A stretch of 64,000 nucleotides of DNA, from NCBI GenBank assembly GCA_963814055.1, contig CAWFBJ010000002.1:124001-188000 (forward strand). Direction: 5' to 3'. A model generated the notes under the pieces. It was not told the DNA's origin, searched no databases, and was given only the letters and a program-made list of their open reading frames with translations. A program made the position numbers and the translations under genes. The DNA comes from AWTP1-13 sp963814055. Lineage in GTDB: Bacteria; Pseudomonadota; Alphaproteobacteria; Rhizobiales; Hyphomicrobiaceae. This document shows positions 26,993 through 36,268 of the stretch, in pieces. Position 1 is the first letter of the stretch, and each line of letters starts with the position of its first letter.

Positions 26993-28276
26993 ATGCCTTC
27001 GCACGAGACACTGAAGCAGCCGTTCCCGTACTCGCTGCCGAAAGACAAGATCAAGATCCTGCTGCTCGAGAGCATCTCCGAGACGGCCGTCAACGTGTTG
27101 CAGGGTGCCGGCTATACGCAGATCGACCGGCGCACCAAGGCCCTCGACGGCATGGAGTTGCGGCAGGCCCTCAATGGCGTGCGCCTGCTCGGCATCCGTT
27201 CGCGCACCCAGATAACGGCCGAAGCGATCGAAGGCATCAGGTCCCTGGTGGCGATCGGGTGCTTTTCGGTCGGCACCAACCAGGTCGATCTGGCCGCCTG
27301 CCGCGCGATGGGCATTCCGGTCTTCAACGCACCGTTCTCCAATACGCGTTCGGTCGCCGAGCTGACGATCGCTGAAATCGTCATGCTGATGCGGCGCATC
27401 TTTCCCAAATCAGTGTCGGCGCATGCGGGCGGCTGGGACAAGAGCGCCGTCGGCTCCAATGAGGTGCGCGGCAAGACGCTCGGCATCGTCGGCTACGGCA
27501 ACATCGGCAGCCAGCTTGCCGTGCTCGCCGAGGCGATCGGCATGCGCGTGATCTACCACGACCACACCGACAAGCTGCGCCACGGCAACGTCGAGCCGGC
27601 CGACAGCCTCGACGACCTGCTGGCCAAGGCGGACGTGGTGAGCCTGCATGTCCCGGAGACGCCTGGAACGCAAGGCATGCTCGGCGGACGCGAACTCGCG
27701 AAGATGAAAACGGGCGCAATCCTCATCAACAATTCGCGCGGCACGGTCGTCGATCTGGATGCGCTCGCGGCCGCCTTGCGAGCCAAGCGGCTGTCGGGCG
27801 CGGCGATCGACGTGTTCCCCTCCGAGCCGTCCGCCAATGGCGAGAAGTTCGCGAGCCCGCTGCAGGGCCTCGACAACGTCATCCTGACGCCGCATGTGGG
27901 CGGGTCGACGGAGGAAGCGCAGGAGCGCATCGGCGCCGAGGTGGCCCGCAAGTTCGTCGAATATTCCGATGTGGGCTCGACGACCGGCGCCGTGAACTTC
28001 CCCCAGGTGCAGTTGTCGCCGCGTCCTGCCGGCACCCGCTTCATCCAGGTGCAGCGCAATCTGCCGGGCGAACTCGGCCGTCTCAACGACGTGTTCGCCC
28101 GCCGCAAGGTGAACATCGCCGCGCAGCACTACGAGACGGCCGGCGATCTGGGCTACGTGGTGCTCGATGCGGACGGCACGGTCCCCGATGCCGAGGAGAT
28201 TGTGAAAGAGATCCGTGCTTTGCCCGGCACCATCCGGGCGCGGATGCTGTATCGCAGATCTCGCGAAACCGGCTAG
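26993..28276 (+). CDS. serA: D-3-phosphoglycerate dehydrogenase
   Basis: A 427-residue dehydrogenase that oxidises 3-phosphoglycerate to phosphohydroxypyruvate, the first step of serine synthesis. The short E. coli-like form begins KIKILLLESISETAVNVL. The NAD motif is TLGIVGYGNIGSQLAVLAEA near residue 160. INNSRGTVVDLDALAAAL provides the catalytic Arg, and ILTPHVGGSTEEAQERIG the catalytic His. The C-terminal ACT domain (FIQVQRNLPGELGRLNDVF) binds serine for feedback inhibition. GAGG at 26984 favours the ATG at 26993 over the in-frame ATG at 26975. Confidence 0.9.
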   Translation: MPSHETLKQPFPYSLPKDKIKILLLESISETAVNVLQGAGYTQIDRRTKALDGMELRQALNGVRLLGIRSRTQITAEAIEGIRSLVAIGCFSVGTNQVDLAACRAMGIPVFNAPFSNTRSVAELTIAEIVMLMRRIFPKSVSAHAGGWDKSAVGSNEVRGKTLGIVGYGNIGSQLAVLAEAIGMRVIYHDHTDKLRHGNVEPADSLDDLLAKADVVSLHVPETPGTQGMLGGRELAKMKTGAILINNSRGTVVDLDALAAALRAKRLSGAAIDVFPSEPSANGEKFASPLQGLDNVILTPHVGGSTEEAQERIGAEVARKFVEYSDVGSTTGAVNFPQVQLSPRPAGTRFIQVQRNLPGELGRLNDVFARRKVNIAAQHYETAGDLGYVVLDADGTVPDAEEIVKEIRALPGTIRARMLYRRSRETG

Positions 28277-28288
28277 TTGACCCGCCCT

Positions 28289-28762
28289 TCAAGCGCTCTT
28301 CGGTTTCTTCCGGGAGCGGACGGGGCGAGCGGCAGCGCGCTTCGACGTATTCAGCATCACGGCAGCGCGAATGAGCGCCTTGAACGCCGTCTCATTGATC
28401 TTGTCGCCCTCGCGGATATCGATGGCGCGCCGCACGTTGCCTTCGAGGCTTGAATTAAACAGGCCTGCAGGATCGTCCAGCGCGGCGCCGTTGGCGAAGG
28501 TCAGCTTCACGTAGGTCTTGTAGGTCTCGCCGGTGCAGATGATGCCGTCGTGCTCCCACACCGGAACGCCCAGCATCCCATTCGACGGCTTCCTCCACTT
28601 CACCTCCTCGACCACCTGCGCATCGGCCTGCCTGATGAGCTTTCGCACCCGCGCCAGCGTCTCGCCCCGCCAATCACCCAGCGCCGCGATCCGCGCGTCG
28701 ATCAGGCGAGAGGGAGAGGGTTCGCCTTTTGCTTCCTTCGGGGGGCTCTTGCTCGTCTTCAT
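28289..28762 (-). CDS. DUF1801 family protein
   Basis: A 157-residue protein of the DUF1801/YdhG-like family, with VVEEVKWRKPSNGMLGVPVW, DGIICTGETYKTYVKLTFA and a C-terminal Arg/Lys-rich tail ARPVRSRKKPKSA. The fold is a small alpha/beta domain of unknown function, sometimes linked to iron or frataxin-like folds. The basic tail suggests contact with nucleic acid, which is conjecture. It converges on serA, with stops 12 bp apart. Confidence 0.75.
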   Translation of the reverse strand: MKTSKSPPKEAKGEPSPSRLIDARIAALGDWRGETLARVRKLIRQADAQVVEEVKWRKPSNGMLGVPVWEHDGIICTGETYKTYVKLTFANGAALDDPAGLFNSSLEGNVRRAIDIREGDKINETAFKALIRAAVMLNTSKRAAARPVRSRKKPKSA

Positions 28763-28866
28763 GGTGGTGTCGCTTTCTTCGTGGTACCGCCGCTTGAGTA
28801 TCGCGCGTCAAACGGTCAAACTGATTGCAACACGCAATCGCTACAATTCGTCCGGAGAGCAAACCG

Positions 28867-29523
28867 ATGGTGCGAATTTATGGCCACCCCTTCGCCGCCT
28901 TCTATTGGAAGGCGCTGATTGCGCTGTATGAGCGCGGCGTGCCATTCGAATTCCTGATGATCGACGCCGAACATCCTGCACACGCCGAAGCGGTCAGCCG
29001 CCTGGCGCCCACCGGCCAGTTTCCTGTCTTGGTGGACGGCGATCGCACGGTGATCGAGTCGGCGGCGATCATCGAGTATCTCGACCTGAACCACGGCGAT
29101 GCGCCGCCCATGGTTCCGGCCGATCCGCGCGCCGCCATCGAGGCGCGGCAGATGGACGGTGTGTTTGACGACTACGTGATGGCGCCGCTGACGCGGATGG
29201 TTTTCAACGCCCTGCGCGAGGCGGACAAGCGCGATCCGCACCTGGGCGCCGAGGCAAAGGCAACGCTGGACAAGAGCTATGCGTGGCTGAATCGTTGGAT
29301 GGCAGGGCGCACGTGGGCCGCCAACAACGTCTTCGGCATCGCCGACTGCGCGGCGGCGCCGGCGCTCTTCTATGCCCACTGGGGATACCCTATCCCGGTG
29401 TCTCACACCGCGCTGCGAGACTATCGCGCGCGCTTGCTCGCCCGCCCGTCGATCGCTCGCGTCGTCGACGAGGCCAGGCCCTGGCGCGAGTTCTTCCCGC
29501 TCAAGGAGCACACGCCGGACTGA
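28867..29523 (+). CDS. glutathione S-transferase family protein
   Basis: A 218-residue GST. The thioredoxin-like N-terminal domain has IYGHPFAAFYWKALIALYER, the cis-Pro segment GQFPVLVDGDRTVIESAAII (a glutathione-binding Glu-Ser pair) and YLDLNHG; the C-terminal helical domain contains FGIADCAAAPALFYAHWGY. It likely conjugates glutathione to electrophiles or reduces peroxides in the cytoplasm. A GGAGAG ribosome-binding sequence precedes ATG 28867. Divergent from DUF1801. Confidence 0.85.
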   Translation: MVRIYGHPFAAFYWKALIALYERGVPFEFLMIDAEHPAHAEAVSRLAPTGQFPVLVDGDRTVIESAAIIEYLDLNHGDAPPMVPADPRAAIEARQMDGVFDDYVMAPLTRMVFNALREADKRDPHLGAEAKATLDKSYAWLNRWMAGRTWAANNVFGIADCAAAPALFYAHWGYPIPVSHTALRDYRARLLARPSIARVVDEARPWREFFPLKEHTPD

Positions 29524-29580
29524 CGGCGAAGTCGCCTAAAGTCACTCCGTCCTAGATGGAATCACAAGCCACACCTTCGT

Positions 29581-29651
29581 CCTCGTCCTGAGCTTGTCGA
29601 AGGACGGGCCGCACACCCCAATGCCGTGGTTCGACAAGCTCACCACGAGGG
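29581..29651 (+). repeat. paired-hairpin repeat, copy 2 (clean copy)
   Basis: Hairpin 1: stem CGTCCT (29584-29589), loop GAGCTTGTCGA, stem AGGACG (29601-29606). Hairpin 2: stem CGTGGT (29625-29630), loop TCGACAAGCTC, stem ACCACG (29642-29647). The two loops are exact reverse complements. It lies between the GST gene and a convergent small gene. Confidence 0.85.
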
Positions 29652-29822
29652 TGGCGCACGTTGGTCGGATCAAAACGGAAAAGCTCGAGATCCTGGCGTC
29701 GATGGGTGGGAGGGGAGGGTGTCGAGAAGGACTTAGGTAACCGTGAAATCGTCGGCGCGCCTCTTGTTACCTCAAGGCCAAAAAATGCCTCAGGTTCCCA
29801 AGAGACGCGCGTCGATTGCTCG

Positions 29823-30020
29823 TCATTTCGGCAGGGTAGTGCTGCTGGCCGCCACCTGCGCCAAGGTTCCCGCGCTTGAAGCGATCGCCAGGGAGGTTAC
29901 CAGTATGCCGGCCAGCATCGTGAAGATCACCGTGTTGACCCTCGCCCATTGCTTGAACGTCTGCTGTTCCGCAGCCGGCATGGATTTGTAAATCTGAATA
30001 ACGGTGCCTCTGCGCATCAT
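29823..30020 (-). CDS. small single-pass membrane protein
   Basis: A 65-residue protein with a basic, amphipathic N-terminus (MMRRGTVIQIYKSMPAAEQQ), then one membrane helix (VNTVIFTMLAGILVTSLAIA) and a short polar tail. A GGAGG sequence five bases upstream of the ATG at 30020 decides the start and supports a real gene. I know no family. It faces the winged-helix regulator gene, whose start is 110 bp away on the other strand. Confidence 0.55.
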   Translation of the reverse strand: MMRRGTVIQIYKSMPAAEQQTFKQWARVNTVIFTMLAGILVTSLAIASSAGTLAQVAASSTTLPK

Positions 30021-30130
30021 GCGGTCCTCCATCGGCTCTTTCAGTGATGCTGGACCATAGCGACAGCGCTGCTTAAGATCATTGATTCAGGACCTTAATT
30101 GTTCTGAATCCCGCCTCTGAGAAGCGAGCA

Positions 30131-31693
30131 ATGGCTCAAGGTCAGGTCAGCTTTGGACCGTTCCGGCTGGATCCGGCTCAGCGCCTGCTGTCATGCGACG
30201 GCGTGGCGGTCCAACTGGGAAGCCGCGCTTTCGATATTCTCTGTGTGCTCGCTTCCGCGAACGGGGAGGTGGTCACTAAGGACCACCTCATGTCGAAGGT
30301 TTGGCAAGGGCTGGTTGTCGAGGAAAACAACATCCAAGTCCACATCTCGGCTTTGAGGAAGGCGCTGGACCGAGCGGGAAATGGCCAGAGCTATGTCATC
30401 ACGGTGCCGGGTCGCGGATACCGGTTGATCAGCGCGGAAGCTCAATCGAGCGAAAGAAGGCCCCCTGAGGTCCAACGCACCCTTGTGCTCCCCCACAAGC
30501 CGTCGATTGCCGTGCTCCCGTTCACGAACCTGAGTGACGATCAGGGCCAGGATTATTTCAGCGACGGGATCACCCGAGACATCATTACGGAGCTTTCCCG
30601 CTTCTCCGAGCTGTTCGTCATCGCGAGCAACTCCAGCTTCCATTACAAGGACAAGACTCCCAATATCGGACAGGTGGGCCGCGAACTCGGTGTCCACTAC
30701 GCTCTTGTGGGAAGCATCCGCCGTGCCGGCAATCGCGTCCGGATCACGGGTCAACTCATTGACGCGACCACGGGCGCCCACCTGTGGGCCGAACGCTACG
30801 ACCGGGAACTGGAAGACGTCTTCGCCGTCCAGGACGAGGTCGTGCGCACGATCGCTGCAATTCTCGCCGCGCATGTAAGGAAGGCCGAAATCGAACGGAC
30901 GCGCGTCAAGCCGCCCGACAGCCTGCAGGCGTACGACTACTACCTGCAGGCGGCCGATACCTACGCCTATTTCCTATCGTCTTTTGGCGTGGAGGATCTT
31001 TACAGAACGCGGCGGCTTCTCCACCAAGCGCTTGTCATCGACCCAAACTACGGCCGTGCCTGCGCACTCCTGGCGGATACGCACGTGGCAGCTTGGATCC
31101 ACCCCGTGGATGGCGATCTGCTCAACGCACCCGCCCTCGACCAAGCGCACCAGCTCGCGCTCAAGGCTGTGCATCTCGATCCAAATTTGCCGATGGCCCA
31201 CAGCAACCTCGGACATGTTCTCCTGTGGAAGCGTCAGCACGATGCGTCGATTGCCGAGTTTGAAAGAGCGGTTGCGCTCAATCCCAACGACGTGGATTGG
31301 CGCTTCAGCGTGGCCCTGGTGTACGCGGGACAACCGAAACGGGCAATCGAAGTTGCCGAGACGTATATGCGACTTGATCCGTTCCACACGCCTCTGGCTT
31401 CCGGCTTCCTCGGATTTGCGCATTACATGCTGAAACAGTATGCGCAGGCCTTGTTGCTCCTGCGCGAAAGTGTCTCGCGCGCGCCGAAGCTCCGTCCCAG
31501 CTATGCCTGGCTCGCCGCGACCCACGCCCAAATGATGCACAGCGACGAAGCGCGGGCAGCGGCGCTTGAGGTCCTGCGACTGCAACCCGACTATACGATT
31601 GCAGGGACGGCGAGGCGCCTGGCCTCGTTCAAACAGGCGAAGGACGAAGACCACTTTCTTAATGGGCTGCGCAAAGCCGGGCTGCCAGAATGA
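30131..31693 (+). CDS. winged-helix regulator with TolB-like and TPR domains (CadC/adenylate-cyclase-associated type)
   Basis: A 520-residue protein. Residues 5-105 form an OmpR/PhoB-type winged helix (FGPFRLDPAQRLLSCDGVAV, GRGYRLISAEAQ). Next comes a TolB/FlgO-like alpha/beta domain (SIAVLPFTNLSDDQGQDYFS, DGITRDIITELSRF) to about residue 250. The C-terminal half consists of tetratricopeptide repeats (ALVIDPNYGRACALLADTHV; LDPNLPMAHSNLGHVLLWKR; ALNPNDVDWRFSVALVYAGQ). No membrane helix is evident, unlike CadC. Such proteins regulate transcription; the target and signal are unknown. There is no obvious partner gene. Confidence 0.8.
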   Translation: MAQGQVSFGPFRLDPAQRLLSCDGVAVQLGSRAFDILCVLASANGEVVTKDHLMSKVWQGLVVEENNIQVHISALRKALDRAGNGQSYVITVPGRGYRLISAEAQSSERRPPEVQRTLVLPHKPSIAVLPFTNLSDDQGQDYFSDGITRDIITELSRFSELFVIASNSSFHYKDKTPNIGQVGRELGVHYALVGSIRRAGNRVRITGQLIDATTGAHLWAERYDRELEDVFAVQDEVVRTIAAILAAHVRKAEIERTRVKPPDSLQAYDYYLQAADTYAYFLSSFGVEDLYRTRRLLHQALVIDPNYGRACALLADTHVAAWIHPVDGDLLNAPALDQAHQLALKAVHLDPNLPMAHSNLGHVLLWKRQHDASIAEFERAVALNPNDVDWRFSVALVYAGQPKRAIEVAETYMRLDPFHTPLASGFLGFAHYMLKQYAQALLLLRESVSRAPKLRPSYAWLAATHAQMMHSDEARAAALEVLRLQPDYTIAGTARRLASFKQAKDEDHFLNGLRKAGLPE

Positions 31694-31762
31694 TTGCGCA
31701 CGCCACGTTCGATCACGGTCGCCCTCGCCGGTAGCCAGTCGCATTCCCTCACGACGAACGCC

Positions 31763-32620
31763 CTAATGCAGGTGCCTCAGCTTGTCCGGATTGCGCACGA
31801 CGTAGATTGCCGTGACCATCCCGTCCTCGATTTCCAGCGCGGTGGTCTGCAGTTCGCCGTCGGCTTCCCGGGTCACGAAGCCCGGCAGGCCGTTGATCAG
31901 GGCGGTGCGGATCAGGGTTGACCGGTGCTCGCGCAAAAACGCTGCCAGCGCCGCGCACATCTTCATGACATGGTCGAAGCCCAGGACCGGCCGTCCAACG
32001 GCGGACCGCTTGCCGCCGCCATCCGTAAACAGGCTGACATCGGCAGCGAGCATGGCGCCGAGCGCGCCCATGTCGCCGTTGCGCGACGCGGCAAAGAAGG
32101 CATTGGCGATCTCGAGGCCGCGCTGCTTGTCGACCCGGAACCTGGGACGCGCCTCGCGCACGTGCTCGCGGGCGCGCGCAGCGAGCTGCCGGCACGCCGC
32201 AGGGCTACGCTGGATCGTCTCGGCGATTTCCTCAAAGCCGATCCCGAAAACGTCGTGCAGCAGGAAGGCCGCGCGCTCGAGCGGTGACAGGCGCTCGAGC
32301 GCGAGCATGAGCGGCAAGGTGATCTCCTCTTCCTCCTCGACCTCTTCGACGACCGGCTCGGGAAGCCATGGCCCGACGTAGACTTCGCGCTGGCTGCGCG
32401 CGGATTTGAGTTGATCGAGGCACAGCCGCGTGACCGTGCGGCGCAGGAACGCCTCGGGCTCACGCACCGCGGTGCGGTCGGCCCCCATCCAGCGGATGAA
32501 GGCCTCCTGCACCATGTCCTCGGCGTCGGCCACGGAGCCCAGCATGCGGTAGGCGACCCGCATGAGCTTCGGACGCAGCGGGTCGAAACTCGCCGCTGCC
32601 TCGTGTTCGGCGCCCGCCAT
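31763..32620 (-). CDS. ECF41-type sigma factor (SigJ-like) with SnoaL-like C-terminal domain
   Basis: A 285-residue sigma factor. Region 2 (YRMLGSVADAEDMVQEAFIR, near residue 25) contacts the -10 element, and region 4 (LSPLERAAFLLHDVFGIGFE, near residue 115) the -35 element. The C-terminal 120 residues form a SnoaL-like extension that carries DGGGK (near residue 195) and NPDKL (near the end), two motifs known as hallmarks of the ECF41 group, where the extension regulates the sigma factor in place of a separate anti-sigma. The ATG overlaps the stop of the carboxymuconolactone decarboxylase gene by one base (TGATG). Confidence 0.9.
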   Translation of the reverse strand: MAGAEHEAAASFDPLRPKLMRVAYRMLGSVADAEDMVQEAFIRWMGADRTAVREPEAFLRRTVTRLCLDQLKSARSQREVYVGPWLPEPVVEEVEEEEEITLPLMLALERLSPLERAAFLLHDVFGIGFEEIAETIQRSPAACRQLAARAREHVREARPRFRVDKQRGLEIANAFFAASRNGDMGALGAMLAADVSLFTDGGGKRSAVGRPVLGFDHVMKMCAALAAFLREHRSTLIRTALINGLPGFVTREADGELQTTALEIEDGMVTAIYVVRNPDKLRHLH

Positions 32621-33090
32621 CAGGCGGCTCGGGCAGCGGCCTTCGCGGCCGCCGGATCATCGAGCCACAAGCCAAAGCCGACCGCGAGACGGTTCCAGCC
32701 GTTGATGACATTGATCATGAGCGTGAGCTTCACCTGCTCCTCCTCGGAGAATTGGGCCTTGAGCGCTTCGTAGGCGACCTCATGGTCATGTCCTTCGGAG
32801 AGCCGCGTCAGCGCTTCGGTCCAGCCCAGCGCGGCGCGCTCGCGATCGGTATAGATGGGGGCCTCGCGCCAGGCGGACAGCAAGTAGATGCGCTGTTCGG
32901 TCTCGCCCTTCGCACGCGCTTCCGCCGTATGCATGTTGAGGCAGTTGGCGCAGCCATTGATTTGAGAAGCCCGGATCTTCACGAGTTCCGCGAGGCTCGG
33001 CTCGAGGCTGGCGTTGATGGCGGTCGAGGCGCCGAACCAGCTCTTCATGAGCGCAGGGGCCGCGGTCAAGAGATCGAGTTTGGGGGTCAT
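32620..33090 (-). CDS. carboxymuconolactone decarboxylase / AhpD-like protein, ECF41 partner
   Basis: A 156-residue AhpD-fold protein with the catalytic CxxC: NGCANCLNMHTAEARAKGE (Cys47, Cys50, His54). AhpD-like proteins act as peroxidases or as carboxymuconolactone decarboxylases. Genes of this type are the standard first partner of ECF41 sigma factors, and here the pair is translationally coupled. A good ribosome-binding sequence (GAAGGAAA) precedes the ATG. The matching ECF41-type promoter lies 34 bp upstream, so the operon is likely autoregulated. Confidence 0.85.
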   Translation of the reverse strand: MTPKLDLLTAAPALMKSWFGASTAINASLEPSLAELVKIRASQINGCANCLNMHTAEARAKGETEQRIYLLSAWREAPIYTDRERAALGWTEALTRLSEGHDHEVAYEALKAQFSEEEQVKLTLMINVINGWNRLAVGFGLWLDDPAAAKAAARAA

Positions 33091-33123
33091 GATTGGTTTC
33101 CTTCTGTCGGTTTCCGACATCAT

Positions 33124-33150
33124 GACGAGACAGCAGACGCACGTGTGACA
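33124..33150 (-). promoter_or_regulatory. ECF41-dependent promoter
   Basis: On the reverse strand TGTCACA (33150-33144) is followed after a 16-base spacer by CGTC (33127-33124). This fits the ECF41 promoter consensus TGTCACA-N16-CGTC as I recall it, upstream of the decarboxylase gene of the ECF41 operon. Autoregulation follows by inference. Confidence 0.8.
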
Positions 33151-33322
33151 TGGGGGCAAAAAAACTTCCCGCAAGGCGAGGTTTCCCAGGCCTGCAGCGA
33201 GCATCGCCGATGCGGCGGCCTGCCGCAGCATCACGCTGTATGGCTTTGGACGCTTGCACCGGCAGCTGATTGGCGAGACGCGCGACCTCCGGGCGCAATG
33301 GCGCAAATGGCGCCGCTCGCTC

Positions 33323-35101
33323 CTAGGCCGTACCGCCGCTGCCTCCTGCTGGCGGCACGCGCGCTTCGCCTCCGTCCCGCGCGCCGGCCTCGTTGAGCAC
33401 CATGAGAATTGGCGTCAGGCCCTCCGTATCGATCAGCGGGAAAACCTCCACGTCGTTGCGGGCCTTCTCGCTCCAACCGGCCATCTGGAGGGCGTGCTCG
33501 GCCTTGGAGAACAGGCCGTGATTGCGGATCGGCCGGTCGTTGTGCTCGGGCAGTCCCTGGGCGTCCAATCCCTTTTCCTCGCGCCATTTGCGCCGGATCT
33601 CGCTGAGGTCGGTCGTGCTGCTCGCGCCCTCCTCCTCGCGCAGACGCTTCAGCTCCTTCGGACTCGGCCAGTGCAGGAGCTGTAAGTCGGTCAGCACGCC
33701 GGCCAGATGGTTCATCGCCAGCGCTCTGGCGGCCTCGTCCTCGTTGGCGCTGTCTGCCGCATAGAGATTGGGAATGACGAGATACGATGCATCTCGATGA
33801 TGGATGAAGTGCCCTTGCAGCCAGTGGCGATCGGCCTTGGCACGAGACATGGCTGTGTCGATGGCGCCGGCAACCTGCCGTGCCTGGTCGCCTCCGAACC
33901 GGATGGGCAGCTGCTTGGGCGGATTGACAATGGCGAGCGCGAGCAGGCCGAGATCGATGCCGATGGTGGCGAGCAGCGCGATCAGGTCGCGGCCGGTGAT
34001 CGGCTCGCCGGAGTCGGTGCGGCCGAGCGCGACGTTGCCGCCGGAGAACACGTAGCGGCCGAGACTCATGCCGTAGGCGCCCATGTTGCTCCACAGGTTC
34101 TTCACCGCGTTGGCGACGCCCGCGGGTCCCTCGTTGAAGACGGCCTCGCGCAGTTTCAACTCGGCCGGCTGCTCGGATTGCGCGGCGGCGAGCGTCAGGC
34201 GCTCGGCCAGCGTCGGATCGTAGCAGGAGAAGCCGCTCTTGCCGGGCGCGACGTTCACCGCACTCGCCAGCGCGCGCATCTCTGCGCCCGTCGATTTGCC
34301 GAGCTGGTTGCTGCGCGCGGCGATGTTGCGCGCGCGGCCGCGGATGTCGGAGGCCCGGTTCTCGAAATTGCGCTGGCGCTCTTCCACGGTGGCGCCGCCG
34401 AGGCCGGCGGCGGCCTGCTTGAGGGCCTCGACGTCGGCCTGCACCGGTTCGAGCCACGACCGTGTCATGCCGTCACGCAGCGTGATGATGGAATCGCGCA
34501 CGCCGCGCCGCGCATTGTAGAGCGGGCCGCGGCCCGCACCCGACGGCTGGCCGCAGCTGCCGCCGCTCGACTCCTCGCGCGACATCTGGCCTTCGGACCA
34601 GGTGACGACGTTGTCGATCTGGCCTTTCACCGCGTCGAGGCGGGCGGCGATCACGGCGCTGGCGTCGCGCGCATCCTCCTGAAGGCCGGCGAGGCCCGAG
34701 CGCGTCGCCTCCTCGCCGGCGATCAGGCTCCACCAGAAGCCGTAGCCGAAGCCGATCGACCAGATGGCGAGGAACACATAGAGCGGGAAGGTGATCAGCC
34801 TTTCGCGCCAATGCCTGCCCGCCCCGAACGTCTCGCGCAGCATCAGCCACATCAGGAACGTCAGCGCCACCACCACCACGATGACCAGCAGATCGGTTGA
34901 GAACGACATGCCGCCCGGCAGGATCTGCCCCTGGCTCGTTGTCGTCGATGATACGCCGACAATGAAGTCGCGCATGCCATGCCAGGTAGCGTAGCCGGCG
35001 ATCATGAGCAGCATGAACGACGCGATGCCGATCAGCGTGTTTCGCCCCAGGATGTAGTCGATGGTCCTCGCGATCAGCGACGGCGCGCGCGTCTCGGCCA
35101 T
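33323..35101 (-). CDS. large membrane protein of unknown function
   Basis: A protein of 592 residues. Three membrane helices lie in the first 150 residues (LIGIASFMLLMIAGYATWHG, LLVIVVVVALTFLMWLML, LYVFLAIWSIGFGYGFWW). A helical periplasmic or cytoplasmic region of about 200 residues follows with ATVEERQRNFENRASDIRGR coiled-coil character. One more helix (LIALLATIGIDLGLLALAIV) precedes a soluble C-terminal domain of about 200 residues with a high share of charged residues. ATG 35101 (MAETRAPSLIARTIDYIL) is preferred over 35119. I cannot name a family. It stands alone on the reverse strand. Confidence 0.65.
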   Translation of the reverse strand: MAETRAPSLIARTIDYILGRNTLIGIASFMLLMIAGYATWHGMRDFIVGVSSTTTSQGQILPGGMSFSTDLLVIVVVVALTFLMWLMLRETFGAGRHWRERLITFPLYVFLAIWSIGFGYGFWWSLIAGEEATRSGLAGLQEDARDASAVIAARLDAVKGQIDNVVTWSEGQMSREESSGGSCGQPSGAGRGPLYNARRGVRDSIITLRDGMTRSWLEPVQADVEALKQAAAGLGGATVEERQRNFENRASDIRGRARNIAARSNQLGKSTGAEMRALASAVNVAPGKSGFSCYDPTLAERLTLAAAQSEQPAELKLREAVFNEGPAGVANAVKNLWSNMGAYGMSLGRYVFSGGNVALGRTDSGEPITGRDLIALLATIGIDLGLLALAIVNPPKQLPIRFGGDQARQVAGAIDTAMSRAKADRHWLQGHFIHHRDASYLVIPNLYAADSANEDEAARALAMNHLAGVLTDLQLLHWPSPKELKRLREEEGASSTTDLSEIRRKWREEKGLDAQGLPEHNDRPIRNHGLFSKAEHALQMAGWSEKARNDVEVFPLIDTEGLTPILMVLNEAGARDGGEARVPPAGGSGGTA

Positions 35102-35380
35102 GCCCAACTCTCCCAACACACGTTCGACTTAAGGCCAATAGCGGAAAATACCCGGGCTGTCCTGCCGTCAGGCTGGCGCACGCGTCTTGTCACACGCCGG
35201 GTGTTGCTTCGCTGCCGTCGTGGATGTCCAGGTTGTGGCCGTCGCCCATGTCCGCGCCACGGCCTGCACCGTGCAGATTAAGCTTAACGTGCAATCGGTT
35301 GATCGCGAGCCGTTTCCTTAAGGCGGCGTTTGCAAAGCCCGGCGCACTTTCGGCGCGAACATTTCAGCGGAGGGCTGCCC

Positions 35381-36256
35381 ATGAGGCCTATTGGTTTTCG
35401 CGCCTGCGGTCTGGCGATGGGACTTCTGGCGTGTGCGACACTCCTGCCTGCGGGCGCGGCGGTGGCCGAGGCAACAGCCAGCAGCAGGCAGGCGGAACGC
35501 GCAGCGGTCCTGCTCGACAAGATGCACACGCGCGAGGTCGCCAAGGCCTGGCGCAAGATGATCCTGACCAGCCTTCCCGAATGCGGTGGGGATGAAACGA
35601 CGCAGACCAGAACCAAAGCCGCTTGGCGAACCGCCATCGAAACCGCGTTCGACGTCGAGAAATTCTACGGCGATCTGCACGTCGCGTTCGTCAAGTCTTT
35701 CACTGCAGACGAACTGGAGCAGATGCTGGCCTTCCGCAACTCGCTGCTGGGCCGCAAAATCTCCCTGCTCGAAAAGCCGAACCTGGAAGACGAGCAGGAC
35801 GCGGCGGCCGCGATGGCCAAGATCGGCGCCATGAGCAGGGCGCTGAAGGGCGACCCCGCGCGACGCAAGGTCATGGAGCAACTGGTGGCGGCCACCGGCG
35901 GTGTCGATGCCTTGGTCGACATGCTGTCGAACGTGTCGCTGGGCACCTCGCTTGGCGCTGCCGCAACAACGCCGGCCGGACAGCCCCGCATGACGCACGG
36001 CGAGATCCTGGACATGGTCGGTGCGGCCCGCCCGGTGCTGCGCGAGGCAGTCAACCCGATGATCCTGCCCGTCACGGCCATGGTCTACAAGGCGCTGACC
36101 ATCCAGGAGCTGAGGCAGTATCGGGACATGCTCGTTTCCCCGCTGGGCCGCAAGGCGAGCGATATCTTCCTGGTTGCGCTCAACAAGGCCATGCAGGCGC
36201 AAGCGTTTGCGATCGGTGCCAGGTTCGCCAAGGAACTCAACGCGCAGGATATGTGA
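35381..36256 (+). CDS. secreted DUF2059-like protein
   Basis: A 291-residue protein with a signal peptide (FRACGLAMGLLACATLLPAG, AVAEA site). The mature part has two copies of a helical motif of the DUF2059 kind: FTADELEQMLAFRNSLLGRK near residue 105 and LTIQELRQYRDMLVSPLGRK near residue 245. These pairs of a TxxEL start and a SPxGRK end match the domain. Function is unknown, probably periplasmic. The clean copy lies opposite and 13 bp before the 3' end of the DUF2520 gene. Confidence 0.75.
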   Translation: MRPIGFRACGLAMGLLACATLLPAGAAVAEATASSRQAERAAVLLDKMHTREVAKAWRKMILTSLPECGGDETTQTRTKAAWRTAIETAFDVEKFYGDLHVAFVKSFTADELEQMLAFRNSLLGRKISLLEKPNLEDEQDAAAAMAKIGAMSRALKGDPARRKVMEQLVAATGGVDALVDMLSNVSLGTSLGAAATTPAGQPRMTHGEILDMVGAARPVLREAVNPMILPVTAMVYKALTIQELRQYRDMLVSPLGRKASDIFLVALNKAMQAQAFAIGARFAKELNAQDM

Positions 36257-36268
36257 CGTCGGGTCGCC

